From NCBI RefSeq assembly GCF_003369915.1, contig NC_046675.1:24118001-24182000 (forward strand): a stretch of 64,000 nt of DNA, written 5' to 3'. Shown piece after piece: positions 12,484 through 25,300 of the stretch; position 1 is the first letter of the stretch; every line of letters starts with the position of its first letter. A program made the position numbers and the translations under genes. This stretch comes from Drosophila miranda (Eukaryota > Arthropoda > Insecta > Diptera > Drosophilidae). The notes beneath the pieces are model-generated. The model saw only the letters and a list, made by a program, of their open reading frames with translations, ran no database searches and was not told where the DNA came from.

Positions 12484-13048
12484 ATGGTAAGAGGCAGTCG
12501 GATCCCGATACATCGCCCTATTTATCCCATCTTTGCAGAAAGCGGAAAAGTTCTTGAAAGTCCTCTTACTCGTCTTTCTTGCCATGTCCTGGACCGTCAG
12601 CGGAGCACGTAGACGCCTTCGTCGGGCACATTACAGATACCGTCCGTCAAAAATCATGAAATCCATTCATCATCACAAGCAAAACCAAATGTGGCCCAAC
12701 TGCACTGGAATGTCCCGCGACCTGGCGCCCCTAGTGAAGTCCGCCATCATCGGACAACTGAGCAAGAAGCTTTTGCAGAAGTGCGGCTTTGAGGAGAAAC
12801 TTCCGCAGCTGGATGAGTGGCGGGAAACACTAGACAAGCAGCTAGACGACCACTCGGTCATCGGCGTCATTGATTGGTTCTACGATGAGGTCCAGATTCT
12901 GCCAGTCACTGACGATCCTCCTTACTTGGAGGTATCCCATATTGATGACAACGAAGGTCCGCCAGCTCCCGAACAATGTCACGACTACAGGGAATATGTG
13001 CAGATCGTGGAAGAGCTTGGCGTTAACGATGACGATTGGACCTTTTAA
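12484..13048 (+). CDS. Small secreted protein of unknown function, 170 aa
   Basis: The start codon alone forms the end of coding exon 1 (12484-12486). A 52-bp phase-0 intron follows (GTAAGA ... TTTGCAG), and the rest is one exon, 12539-13048. The protein opens with a signal peptide (MKAEKFLKVLLLVFLAMSW, cleavage expected near residue 24). A strongly basic stretch with HHH follows, then a helical middle and an acidic C-terminus. Three cysteines remain in the mature part. I do not recognise a family. The frame is also open upstream from an ATG at 12397, but that start would bury the signal peptide, so I prefer 12484. Poly(A)-like ATAAATAAA lies near 13077. It sits beside the takeout-family genes, and a shared role is only conjecture. 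Confidence 0.75.
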
Positions 13049-14242
13049 TGGTAATGATCAGGAAAAATAGAGTCGGGATAAATAAACAGAAGATAATAGA
13101 ACTAGGTATTGGAAAATACAGATGATATCTTAATTATTTTAAATATTCATTATTCTGAAAGTCAAGAAATCTATGGTGCAATTTGAATTTGGAGCCAACT
13201 TTGCGTTCTATGGCAGCCAGCCTTTGATTGATAGCCAGTCTCGTTCATCGGGAAATTTAGTCATGTTTTGCACCATTAGCATACTTTGCGGCCCTCATGT
13301 AAAAAAAAACTCTAATTACAAATGTAGATGTAGATATCGTGTACAGTGTAAATATAATCTTTTCATAGTACCCAGCTTCAATAGTTTCATAGCAGACAGC
13401 ATATAGTCTAATAGCATTCCACTTTAATAGTCGTATAGCAGACAGCATTAATAGTTTCTTTTTATACCCGAAGAGTTTAAAAATTCTTAATTCATATTCT
13501 TATATTAATATAAGTCTTGTGTTGGAAGTGTGTGTAACACAAGTGTGTGTGCGTTTCCTCCCCCGTAAAGTATAAATATTATTGATCAGCATCAATAGTC
13601 GATATATGTATGTCTGTCCAACTGTTTTGATGGACGCCTAGATCTCAGAGGATATACGAGCCATAGCAAACAAATTTTGTATCCGGACTCCTTTGAGATT
13701 ACACTGAGTCAAGTGTATTTTTCGTAAAATTTCGCCTCCTTCTGCCCAACAAAGCACAGACATCTTTCGGGCGAAGATACCATATCTACCCTCTTTAATA
13801 CAGCAGATTCAACAAAACATTCTTTAATGTTGAAGAGCCGCGGCCCTTTCCGCGACTCCCTACGTTTTGTTAACGGTATATCTCGGCTATAGAGCGACCG
13901 ATCTGGACGTGGCATGTGTCCCTTTACGTTTCGTGTTTGGCAAAGTCTACAATGATTTTGTCAGCTGTCGTGGGATGCTGGCAATGCCTATTAAGATCCT
14001 TTAGATCAACGCCAGCCATCAATATATTATAACTTTTGTATGTACTTTTATAATACTTGCATCTCTTCTGTATTTCATGCCCCTCTCCATTGACAATGAG
14101 TAAAGAAAGTTTTGTCTACGATGTTCACACCACATACAATTTAATACTTGGCTCATAGCGTTAGCGGGTAAGTAATTTACAATTACAATTAAATAATGCT
14201 TAGAGTAGGAGCTTAGACTAGGATGCAGGGCCGGGGCTTCGA
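13049..14242. other. Intergenic gap between the small secreted gene and takeout-like gene A
   Basis: It holds the 3' flank of the upstream gene, a diverged SGM-like repeat copy (listed separately) and the 3' flank of the minus-strand takeout-like gene. No exon was seen. Confidence 0.6.
13461..13900 (+). mobile_element. Diverged SGM/ISY-type (Helitron-like) repeat copy
   Basis: It opens with TTATACCCGA and continues in the same order as the better copy at 37.8 kb: TAAAGTATAAATATTATTGATCAGCATCAATAG, then CTGTCTGTCC-type sequence, an ACAAATTTTGTAT block and an ATTTCGCC block. It is shorter and heavily mutated, so it is an old insertion. The obscura-group SGM/ISY assignment is from memory of that family's internal motifs. 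Confidence 0.6.
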
Positions 14243-16537
14243 CTAGTTCACGTAGAACTGCTCGATAGGAACGTTCTTCAGCAGCTGGTTGGCGAGTTTT
14301 CCGAATTCGCTTGCCAGCTTCTTCTGCAGCTGGCTCTGCATGGCTTCCAGGACAATCTGGGAGTTGTCGCGCAGGAAGAGATTGGTGGCCTCCACTAGGG
14401 GGACAGAACGCAATTGATTTAGGCAGGAGCTTGGGTAAATGCCAAGATAAACTTACGCAGGATACGGTTGTTGTTGAACGCCCCGGAGATGCTCATTTTT
14501 ACATCCTTTACATCCAGCACCAGGCTGAGCGAATCGATGTGCAGATAGTTTGCCCCCTTGGACGCACGCACCGATGTCTTGCCGGTAAGATCGGCAGTCA
14601 CGCCCTCGAAGACGGCATGGAAATCACCGCCGCCTGAGGCGGGCAGGATTAGCAGGACACCGGAGCTGGTGTACTTCGCTTCGATCTTCAGCTTGGGCAT
14701 CACGATCTTCGCCTTGAAGGGCTCGTTGTTTTCAGTCAGCTTGAGAGACTTGACCTGGAAGTTGCTAGCCCCAAATGCTTCCATGTTCTTGAGGGTGATC
14801 TTATAGCCCTGTGGCCCCTCTGTCAGCTGCAGGGCCAGGGAATCCATCTTGAAGGGCTCCACAGAGGGCAGCTGGTGGGGAGAAAGGGAAAGAGTGTAAG
14901 CTTAGTCATAGGTTTGCTTGATTCTGCACCACTGCACCACTGTTCGAAGAGTGAGAGATTTCCGCACTTTCTCCACAAAAAAATTGGCGTTGCGCAAGTC
15001 AATCTCTAGCCCACTGACTTCCATTTGACTTACAACTGACTTATGCAACTCCAACTCGTTTGCAATGGAAAATCAGCAGAAAAGAAAGGGAAACGCAAGG
15101 AAAAACAAATGCAAATGAGAGAAAAAAGTAGCCCACCTGGATTTCGGGAATTCCACTGGCCAGATAGGGCTTCAGATGCTCTATGGCACCCATGAAGCAG
15201 TCCACCAGCTTGGGATCATCGCGATGACATTGCTTGATATAGGCGGCTGCAAAATAGAAACAAAACAGAAGATTAGAAAGGAAAATCACTTAGCACAGTC
15301 AACAAAGTAGAGATCAACAACAGTTAAAGTCTCTGCACTTCAATTCCTGTAAAGTTCAACGACTCTGCGGACAAGTAATAAATACCATAAACCAGTCTCG
15401 GCTTCAGGCGGCCTTCAGCCAGCCAGATTGAGATCTCGAACTCGATCTTGATCATGATAATGATAATGATAATGATTTGAGTCTGCGGGCAAGGTTGAGG
15501 CTATGCTGCGCTCTGCCCGAGAAGTGCAGCTCTAGAACCTGTTGTCGTCTCGATTCTGACGCACATGACACACATTTCGGCTGCGCTGAGGCCGGGGACC
15601 CCCGCCCCCGGGTAGCGATTACCGGTATTACCATTACACAATACTACAATGCGGTCCGATTTCATTAGCGCCATTCGCTGGCAAGGCAAACTGCACCGAG
15701 AGCTATCGAATTTTCAAGTTGAAGGCTGTTCAACGGCCACGCTCTCAAGCGCTAATTAAATATGGATTTGGCTCATAGTCTGCATTTTGAGTTCGAAGCT
15801 AAGATGCCATGATATGCTCCTAGCATGATGCCATGGGGCTCCAAACATTTATAATGCGGAAGCGACGTCTTTGTTGACACTCAATGCTTCCGAAGCGGGG
15901 CTTTGTCCCCCTTTTTCTTTGTTTCGCTCATTTGTCAAATAAAACTGTGTCGCTTCAAGCAATTAACACTTTGAATAGTATCTCTAGATCGATTTGGAAT
16001 GGGTTGCACAGGTGCCTTTGTGTGTACATGTGTATGCCTGTCATTAAACTTGACTTTTGACTTATTCGGGAAGATGCAAATGCATTTTTCCCCAGCCATA
16101 GTGTGAAAAGAGTTGAAAGTGTTAATTGTTTTGATGGGTTTCACCAAAGAAACCATTTTAAATGAAATCGAAGCTGGAATACCCTTTAAATGTTATGGGT
16201 AAAGAACCAAAGGTATATCTTTAGCTTTTATTCAAAACTAAAAGAGTTTAGAATATTGAAATGTGCAGAGACAAATTATGGGTAATCCTTTTCGGGCAAA
16301 TCTAAAATAAATATCAGACTCTGTAATACTTTAACTGTTGTAGGGAGAGCTTTTAAGGAGAACTTCTCAAATTATTATGCATTCACTTTCTAAAAGGGAA
16401 TTTATTTTTCATCTTTTATCTTTGTCTTTTGGCTAGCGGGTTTCCCCACCAAATGATCCGTATTCCAACTTACGGGCTTCAGCCTGGACCATCCAGAGCG
16501 TCTGCAGCACAATCACCAGGCACACGTACTTCAACAT
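14243..16537 (-). CDS. Takeout/JHBP-family secreted protein A, 246 aa
   Basis: Four coding exons, in transcription order: 16537-16474, 15246-15137, 14871-14457 and 14394-14243. All junctions are GT-AG and the frame is continuous (741 nt with stop). Residues 1-20 are a signal peptide (MLKYVCLVIVLQTLWMVQA). The mature part starts with the family's N-terminal cysteine pair (YIKQCHRDDPKLVDCF), and the LPSVEPFKMDSLALQL stretch fits the family's conserved motif. The fold is expected to be a TULIP-type hydrophobic tunnel that carries small lipids such as terpenoids in haemolymph or on sensory organs. The ligand cannot be read from sequence. The length is normal for the family. It runs opposite to the two other takeout-like genes of the window. 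The first intron splits a Pro codon after its first base. Confidence 0.93.
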
Positions 16538-16707
16538 CTCGGATGCGGATAAAAATAGCACTTGATCACTTTTATGAATTATAGTTCGACACAGAGAAAA
16601 ACGACCAACACGCGACACGGAATGGGAATTATAATTAATTGAAATATTTATATTATTGGTCGTAGTCGTGGTCGAACGTCTGTCACCGCGAAGCTGAGAA
16701 CTTGAAC

Positions 16708-16742
16708 TGCGAGACAGTCGCCAGTCGATCGCAGATTTTAAA
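16708..16742 (-). promoter_or_regulatory. TATA-like box and initiator of takeout-like gene A
   Basis: On the minus strand TTTAAAA (16742-16736) is followed by an initiator-like TCGCAGTTC whose A is at 16708. That spacing is about 34 bases. It lies 170 bases upstream of the start codon and matches the spacing at takeout-like gene C. The TATA match is imperfect. Confidence 0.45.
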
Positions 16743-19239
16743 GGCCCCTCAAGTGGTGGAGCGGGAAATGGAGACTGGGGACTGCGGGGCACACACTCGT
16801 AGTACATAATGCAAAGCCCGGACAAGTTAAAGCAGAGCTCAAGTCAAGTCCCGACGTTTAAGTCGACGTCGTCGCTGGCAGAGAACTTCAATATTTCCGA
16901 ACAGATCTGAGATGGGACTACGTGAAGCGTTGGAACTGAGTAGCAGTTGGCCAACTGACTGACTGACCGACTGCTTACCTGCTCTTCGGTCCCTCCATCT
17001 CTCTGTCTCTCTCTGTCTCTAGCTTGGGCTGGGCCTCTCTTTCCGTCTGACTTCTTTGGCTTCTTGCAAATTTTTTGTTTACCCATTTTGTCGAGTGCCA
17101 TAAAAACTAATTAAGCAATTCCGTTTACGCAATAGACTGCAGATTTTCTTTGTCAATCTTACGAGATGCAGTAAGAACTCACAGTAGTACATATATGTAG
17201 GTAAAAATGTCTATGGTTTTCCCTTAAAGGGAAACTGAGAGACTTCACACCTGCTTTTATAACCTTCCTCCAGTTGACCGCAAAACAACCCTGGAGGCAA
17301 ACAAAAGTTGTGGCAATTATTTAGAGAATCGGCCAAAGACATAATAAGATATATCAGCTTCAAGATCTCTGAGGAAACCAAACTTTGGATCCAATAAAAC
17401 TTAAGTTTTAAAAACCTTGAGGTACTAAATAGAATTGGTACATTCTTGGAATCAGAACAGGCTAAAGCGAGCTAAATAAACCTCATTACGCGAAATCTGG
17501 GAATCAAATTAAATTAAGATGTTTTGTGTGTGTGTGAGTTAATGAGTTATTAGGCTTAGATGACAAGATGTGATTGTATAAGACTGTAACGAATGTCTTG
17601 TCTATGAAGCCTGACTACGTAATACTCTAAAATCCCGTTTAACACTTTGTTTTATGCATGAAATGGTCGTCAATAAAACTGTAGAATTGACATTTTCAGT
17701 CAGAAAAACATTCATTAACTTGAATGGTACTAGCATTGACTACTGACTCGCCCCTACATCTATTCACAAGAAAAATATTTACATGTTTGCTTATTAGCAC
17801 TTCATTGAAACTAGTTAATCAGGCACTTTTATGTGTTGCACATGGTAAGACTTTCCTCACGCGTTCATCTTATAATGAATAATGAAAAGGTTATACTGGT
17901 TTAAACTTTAAGGCATAGATCTTATCCGTTAAGTTCTAGTTTCTAGCCAGTCCAGTCTCTGGAGAAATATTTAATTAATAGCTGGGTGAGTGACTAAACT
18001 GGTATAACTATGTGCAAATACTGCGAAATTCATTAGAATTCACTCTCTTCTATATAGAATGGAGCTGTCTGGGAACCACTGAAAGCCCAGATACTTTGCC
18101 CCAAAACTTTGCACTGCAGCCTCGAGACTTTCGACTGAACCTAGACGAATGAAGCTGAACTCTTAAACTGTTTACAATGGCCCTGAGCACAAACAAACAG
18201 CGCAATGGGGAAGTAGTACAGTATCTGGGAGCGTGGAATGGAACGAGGGCCAAATACTTATTTGTCATACAAAAGGCCTCTTCGCCGATTCTAAAGCTTG
18301 TTGACAGCAGGTCCATGCGTACAATGCGAGTAAGTATTTGTATCTGTATCTGTTTTTGTATTTGTATCTGTACAAAGGCATACGAGAATAAAGAGAATTG
18401 GCTGGGAAGTGGCAGTGCGAGCGGAATGGATAAATGCTTTAGGCTTTGAAGAGTAATGAAAACATTACTCAAATCTCATTGTTTTATTCACATCATTGTT
18501 GCCCCTAACTTTTTCTATACGTAAGTGTATCCCATCCCCTACATGTTCCCAGAAGGTGGCAATTGGCGCTGTTTGCCTGCTCACAAACCCATCATTTTTT
18601 AGTGAGACTGTCTTACTAATTAGCAAAGTGACTAGACAAATGTAAAAAAAACAACGAAGGTGGAGATCATTTAGCCAAACAGACTGATAAAATAACCATA
18701 ATTTTTATTAATTAAAATTTGAAAGTTTTAATCACACTTGAAGAGCAGAAAAAGATAAATTTCCAAAAAACAAGTTCTATAAAATCTCGAAGTGACATTG
18801 TCTCAAAATTTGCATTTACTTTCAAGCTCTGGTATAATTCCATATTTCTTAAGCTTCCTTCTTTTCCTCTTTTGATTAGCAGTCAATTATCAAGTTTCGG
18901 CCATAAAACAGGAAGCAATATGACCCCAAATGTATGGTTTTAGTCCCTTAAAGCAGCTGGCCAAAAAGGAATCGATCCACAATTGCGTTCACTGTCGGGT
19001 GGCTGACCCAATAACCGAACCACCTTGACCTTGAAGCGAGTCGAAGTGAAGCAGTGGCACATGGGCCGCACAGTGGGGCCTTCGCCGAAATGATGTGCCA
19101 AAAGTCAAAATTTGTATGTGAGCTTTGGATAAATTGAATATACGGATCCAATTGAGAACTTGCCACAAATTCAAGCTTTAAGAATGCATAGACCGCATCT
19201 TTCAGGTTGTATAAAAATTCTAGATCAGCATCTGTAGCA

Positions 19240-19385
19240 TCAACAATTTTAAAGATACCAGACAACCGACAACGCAGAACCGTAGACAATGACCATGTCT
19301 ACGAGATTGAATACCAGATCTGGATGAGATCGAATCATTAGTATAGCCAGAATGAACAAATCAATTTGCATTGGCTACGCTATCA
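19240..19385 (+). mobile_element. Short SGM/ISY-like repeat fragment
   Basis: The order of blocks (AACGCAGAACCGTAGACAATGACCAT, a TCTGGATGAGATCG block, then AACAAATCAATTTGCA and TGGCTACGC) repeats that of the better copy near 38670-38785. Only the distal part of the element is present. Confidence 0.6.
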
Positions 19386-19719
19386 CTTCCACGCGCCGAG
19401 AAAACAAGATATAACGTCTCTTTTTTGTGGGAAAATTGAGAGAGAGAGAAAGATGTAACGAAAAAAGGGAGACATAAGATATTCTACAAATTGAATCAAA
19501 TACATATATCATTAGGTCGAAAGAATGAATTAACATTAAAACATAGCTAGAGTTCGCGGCGTGAATCATAAGATTATTTTCAATATTTATTTATTTAATT
19601 AACAATTATCTGATAATAATAGCTTAAGATAATAATACAACTGACGATAAATACAGAAGAGGGACAAGAAAACAATTTACAAATTTGCTAAATTCAGATA
19701 ATGGTAAATATGATGTACT

Positions 19720-20135
19720 ATAATCTTAAGGGATAGTTCGGGAATTATAAATATGGCATATAACCTCCAAAGGTTCATTCTGGGCGTATTTTGGCCGACG
19801 TAAGAGTTGGCGAATGGGCCGAAAAGTACGCGAAGGTCTAGAGGGAACCGCAAAGTCGATCTGACCCAAAAGAGTTTGGGAGTCAATAATCCCGAGAATG
19901 AACTTGTGCACGAACATTACACCATTATCTATTCTGCAATGAAGGTCTACAAGATTCAGAGTAAATCGGTGAGGAAGAAAGATTCTACCAGAGTCCCTCC
20001 TTGGACCAACCAAGGCTATATGGTTGTTTAACCACAATTTGAGATCGAAAATACTCCAAGGTCAATTGAACTCGATCGATTCGATCCAGGACATGATTTG
20101 CCAGAGAGTATGAGACCAAATTACTTGAAAAGCAC
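19720..20135 (-). mobile_element. Non-LTR (jockey-like) retrotransposon remnant, ORF2 C-terminus
   Basis: Read on the minus strand, the segment gives SYSLANHVLDRIDRVQLTLE and then, after a frameshift near 20020, a stretch ending PKYAQNEPLEVICHIYN. An ERVQ-type motif, then a region of about 60 residues with SLLxxIxFxVPSR, then a xNxxxPLxxxxxxYN terminus is the usual C-terminal layout of jockey-clade reverse transcriptase proteins. The frameshift and missing upstream part make it a dead fragment. The clade assignment is tentative. Confidence 0.55.
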
Positions 20136-22311
20136 ATTAGTAGTTAATTTACGTCTAGTTGAAGGCGTATGTGCAAGTACCAAGCAGAGTAGGGCAGACG
20201 GATTTGAACATCATCAGCATTCACAAGTGGAGTAGAGGATGTTATAACTTTAGGAAGGTAATTGACTAGTTATGGGGTTGATATGTAAATAGAGCCAAGG
20301 ATCTTGCTTCTTTGTATATTTCTTTACCTATGTACATATAAATGTCTCCATCTGCGCAGCTTTGCGTCACAGGGGCATCTATAGTGATATTTGTCTCAAC
20401 TTCGCACAAAAAGAGCTAAAAAAACGCTGCCGGAGTTATAAGAAGATACATGGCCAGCACTTTGATTCACCCTACCTGCTCTTATCGGAAAACATTGTAT
20501 ATGGCATTTTCTCACTGCATGCAAGAATTAGATGCATGGAGTTTTATTCCTCGAGAGGGAAAATCATTGACGGCAGCCCTTATGGAAGGGAGGAACATAA
20601 ATAAGGAAGGAAGTGATTCAAGTCGAGTGCAGCAGACATGGATACGGGAACACAAACGATGGAAACTCATCTCGGACTTTCTTTAAGAAAAACGAAATTC
20701 CTGCAAAAATAAATACATTTGCATGCAAACGACTCTGCAGTTTATACGTTTCCTTGGCATACTTTCAGGCGTTGTAGCTACAGTGGCGGTAGGAAATATT
20801 GAACCATGCTGTATGTAAAAATCGTGATCGTTGCAGACGGAAAGTCGGGACGGTTTTAAAACCCTTTTAAATATATTTATTAGTGCCAATCTGTGCGTGG
20901 CATTCTTTTTTCAAATGGATTTTGGGCAAAAAATTGTATAAAAACGATAGAATAGACTCGGAAAGATTGCGAGTGTACGCAATTGTTTTGATAAGTCGAC
21001 TTTTAGAATCGCTATGAATTATTTTATTATTGCTAATGCACGGCGAGATAAACATCCAACTTTTAAACGATGTGATTCACAGCTCACGACCCGCTTACCT
21101 TACCATCTCTAGATGTAAATTAAATTTAAATGCAAAACGCACAATCATAAACAATCAGAATTATTCTCGACAGTGAATAAAGTTCAGTGACAAAGTTCTC
21201 CGAGGCATGTGCATTTCTTTTGGAGGGCTTGTCACTCGCTGTCAATGGCAGGAATAGATGGATGGTAAGCCCAATAAATATTACTGATTTATAAAGGAAA
21301 GGGTTCAATGAATGGCTGGAAAGATGGATGAGATAATGAGGTGCCGCTTGGCTATCACTTGACACTCTTTAGAACAAAGGCCGCAAAAAAGGGAGAAGCA
21401 AAAGGAGGTGGATGCTAATCCCAGCTCGACCATCGCTAATGATGGATTCATGATTCGTGGCAGACTCATTACCAGACTGCAAGTTTAGATGGGCTGGAGC
21501 TTAGGCGGTGTTGCGTTGCATTGCGGCACCCAAGTCAGAGACCCTTTAGTGCAGGGTTAACCTTCAACTTCAAGGCACCCAGGCCCCAAACGACGACGAC
21601 CTGTCTACGCCTGCCTGCTTCTGGGGTGTGTCAGAGGCAGAGGCAGAGACTGAGACCGAGGCCGGTGGAAGTAACAGAGGTGGAGGCCTCTCCTTGTGTT
21701 CGTCTTTCTTTCTCTGGCTCTTTAGTTGCATTTCGTCGACGCTTTCGAGCCGACTTCTTGTTGGTTAAAATGGCTTGGACCAAAGCACTGCGAGCTCATT
21801 CCTCGACCGAGTCGCGTGAAAGTTGGACGCAAAGTAAGCGCAGGCCAAGTCACGCCGAAGAAAGCAGCGGACAACAATTCGATTCTTTATTCAAGAACAA
21901 ACAACGACGGACTGGTACTGGTGCGGACTGGTTGGGACTGGCTCTGGCTCTGCCTCTGTCTCTGGCTGGGGCTTGGGCCTGGGTCAGGGACTGGGTCTGG
22001 GTCTTCGTTGACCCACTTAAAGAGCCCGAAAGAATTTCCGTCAAAGTGAAACCCACAGATTTACTGTGCGAGTGTGTGTTCAAAACTGTTCTTGTTCAAC
22101 TGTTTTCGCTTTCGCTCGTAAACCGGGCAAAGACCAACGACGTCATCTGACCAAAAATTAGCATATATCCATATATTTCCGATGAGACAGTAGACAGTAG
22201 AGCAGAAAAAACGTGCTAATCAATTACGAAACTAGGGAAAAAAAAGGTGAAACACTATCAATAATTTCCTCTGTTACTTCTACTTTCATTCAGACAAAAC
22301 AAACCATAAAA

Positions 22312-25300
22312 ATGTGCCACAAATTAGGATTCATTTTGCTCGCGTCCATCGTGGGCGCCATTTGGGCCCAAGAGCAGCGTAAGTATACAACCATCTACAA
22401 CTACTCGTATGATTAATAGATATCAGCCGATTGAGCTAGAAAGCTTTCTTTTCGAAGAGTTACATCAAAAGCAGCGCTGGCTTTCCAGACCCCTCCTTAG
22501 ACACGTTCGCCGGCCCCGGCCACGGCCCCAAAATTGGCTTAAGTAGCCCATGGATTGGGCTTTAATTACCCACCCCCAAACGTGCCCCGGCAACAACGAA
22601 AGTTGGCTAATACCGGTGGCTACGACTACCGCGAATGGCAATGAAGTTCCCGGAATAGCATTTGATGGCAGTGCTATCTCTCATCAAGACTTCTGGTTCT
22701 CTTTCGGTACTTCACTGCATAAATGAGCAATCTGGAACGGAGTTACTTGTGCCATTTCATTTCGCTATTTTAAGAACTTTGAGGCCTATAAAGATGTTTA
22801 GGATGGGACGTGTCTGGATAAATCTAAGATATAAACAAAATTTCTGGAATCATTGCTCAAAGTTCAAGTCAATTAAAAGTGACGGACATAATACAGGGCT
22901 CTGCATCTTCCGGAAAAGTCTAGACTCGAGCGCAATATCAAGTATGACTTCCATTTATCAAGTCTGTATCTCTGATATACATCCTCAATTGTTTCCTCCA
23001 CTGGCCTCTCTGAACACCTTTCTTAACCCGGCAATAAACCTGTCACCAGCCTCATTTCTCAGTCGCCGCTCATACTCGTAATGCAGGCTGAACATGTTCA
23101 CAGCGATTATCCACTATAGCTGTGAGAGATCCCCTGAGATAATTGCGAACTTGAACCCAACGACAACTCACGCACCCCCTGGAGAAGGGGAAGCGCAGTT
23201 AATGGGAGGAAAGCTCGAGTGCGAATCTTCAGCTCCATTGTGCACAATTTTCGATGAAACAATGTAGACTGTGAATAGGCAAAAGTGGCAGCAATTATTA
23301 AGCACTGCAGGCAGTATTTCCCACCCACACCCTAACTACCGATCACTTTCAGCGTACTATCTGCAGCAGTGTCCGCGGGATGAGGCTCAGATCAACGAGT
23401 GTCTGCGGGACAGTGGCAACAAGCTGGTCCACTACCTCCAGAAGGGCGTGCCCGAGTTGGACATCTACGAGGTGAGTGGAGATCTATCATGCTTCACGAA
23501 CATTGCTAACCTACGAGTATTTCCATTCTAGATTGAGCCCGTGATGATCGATGAGATCGGCATTGTCTTGGGAAGCGGTCCGGATGGCTATCGTGCTCTC
23601 TTCCGCAACATCCAGGCCTATGGAGTGAGCAACATAACTGTCACAAATATCCGGTAAGTTCAGGTACACTCAAGATAAGTTCAAATGTACTTTGGTCGCC
23701 ACTACTTCTGTCGTGCCTGGGGGGCAAGCTTAGCTTTGAACCCGCATAACTTGACCGACACTTTAAGTGGTTGCTTCTGTCATGGAAGGGGAATGATAAT
23801 GGATTAGAACAGCTAGAGTCCCACTGCTATTCAACCTGAATGGAACAAACCGGCATTGAACAAAAGAACTACTTTGATACTTAACTTCAGGCTAATTCGA
23901 GGCTTATAGGCTCTTATGGAATTTTATGGTGCATCAGAGATACTTTCACGGTTCTTGTACTTTTATTTCCTTATTAGCTGTACTAGAAAGAGCATTTAAA
24001 CTTCTTTATACATTATTTGAATCTTAATTATTATATTTTAACAGAAGGGGCTACATGCATTTAACTCTAGAATGTTTATTTGAACTTCCGTTAAAAAAAA
24101 TATCAAAAGTCAAAGATGTTCACGACATCTAAGTGAATCCGAATCTCATTCAAGCTTCACTTCATATATCGCAACTATGTTATCAACCCACTTGGCCAGC
24201 ATCCGAGTCAATCGGTCAGTGAGTCAATCGTTCAGTTACGCATTCGATCAATACCTCTAAGCACGCGATCTTCGCCATGATCATCGCTCACGTTGTCAAC
24301 ATTGTGTGGGGAGCTCATTGAATGAGCGCAGTTTCCGATACATTGCCACCGGTTATGGGCTCTCAAGTTCTTGATTTATAGCCATTCGAAACGATTAGCA
24401 CTCGCATTTGCACTCGTATCGATCGCGCCATAATTGATTTACATTTGAGTGGCTCTTCAACTCTAACTCAAACGTTTTATGTTTGCCCGGATCGATTTGC
24501 ATGCGCACGAGGGGTTTTTTTCATTGCAATGTTGCAAGTATATCACGTAATTGCCCCCAGATCGGCTCGTGCCCATTCTGGTTTGGGGGTGGGTGTGTAT
24601 GTGTGCGAACAGCTCCAGGGAAATCTAAGCCATGTCTTAGCTGGAATCAGCCAGAGAAACTGTTCGCTGGAAATTTGTTTGAGCTTGTGTGTTGGGCTAT
24701 AACCGATTAGTCGTAATTCATTTTTATGGCGAGCTTGACAATCAAAGAAAAAACCATTACCTAATTATCATTTAATGGGGGATTTGACGACGCGTTTTGC
24801 GGTTGAGAGCAGATTCTTGGAAAAGCAGGGGAAATACATACTTCATTGGGATGCATCATGTGCTCTCCTTATACCTTCTGTGTGGTCAATAGACAAGTAT
24901 GGAAAGATTCCTTCGCGTTTAACTGCTTTTCAATGACTTTTCAATCATCTCTCAAATGGATATGGTCTCAGTTTTTGGGGGCCTCTTGGATTATGCAACG
25001 CCCCCAAAGCCAATAGCACTTTTGGCTTAACTTTCCGGTATTTGGAACAACAGAACAGCAGAACAAGAGAACAACCGAACAGCAGAGACAACAGTCGACG
25101 ACGGACTACCGTTTCTCTACAGACACTTGTCACTCAATTGGCGAAAAAAGTGACGCCAAGTCAATTGGTAGACACATAAACACTGTCCGCGATGACAGAC
25201 CAGACCCACAGATCGTTGACCAAGAAACGAGCCAGAAAAGTGTGCCAACACTAGATACTCTATGTGGCCCCAAACAGGGGCCGGTTTCGGAATCGGGATC

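Larger units (their letters stand above)
16743..22311. other. Intergenic region between divergent takeout-like genes A and B
   Basis: No functional exon was seen. It contains a (TATCTG)-type array near 18334-18374, a short SGM-like fragment, a non-LTR retrotransposon remnant and GAGA tracts near 19438. An open frame of 209 codons at 21521-22150 has repeat-driven composition and no recognisable domain. A possible 5'UTR intron acceptor (TTTCATTCAG) precedes the gene B start codon by about 18 bases. Confidence 0.5.

Noticed and set aside
21521-22150. 209-codon plus-strand open frame
   Set aside because: Low-complexity, driven by repeats such as CTGGGTCTGGG; no domain, no good start context, no splice-consistent partner.
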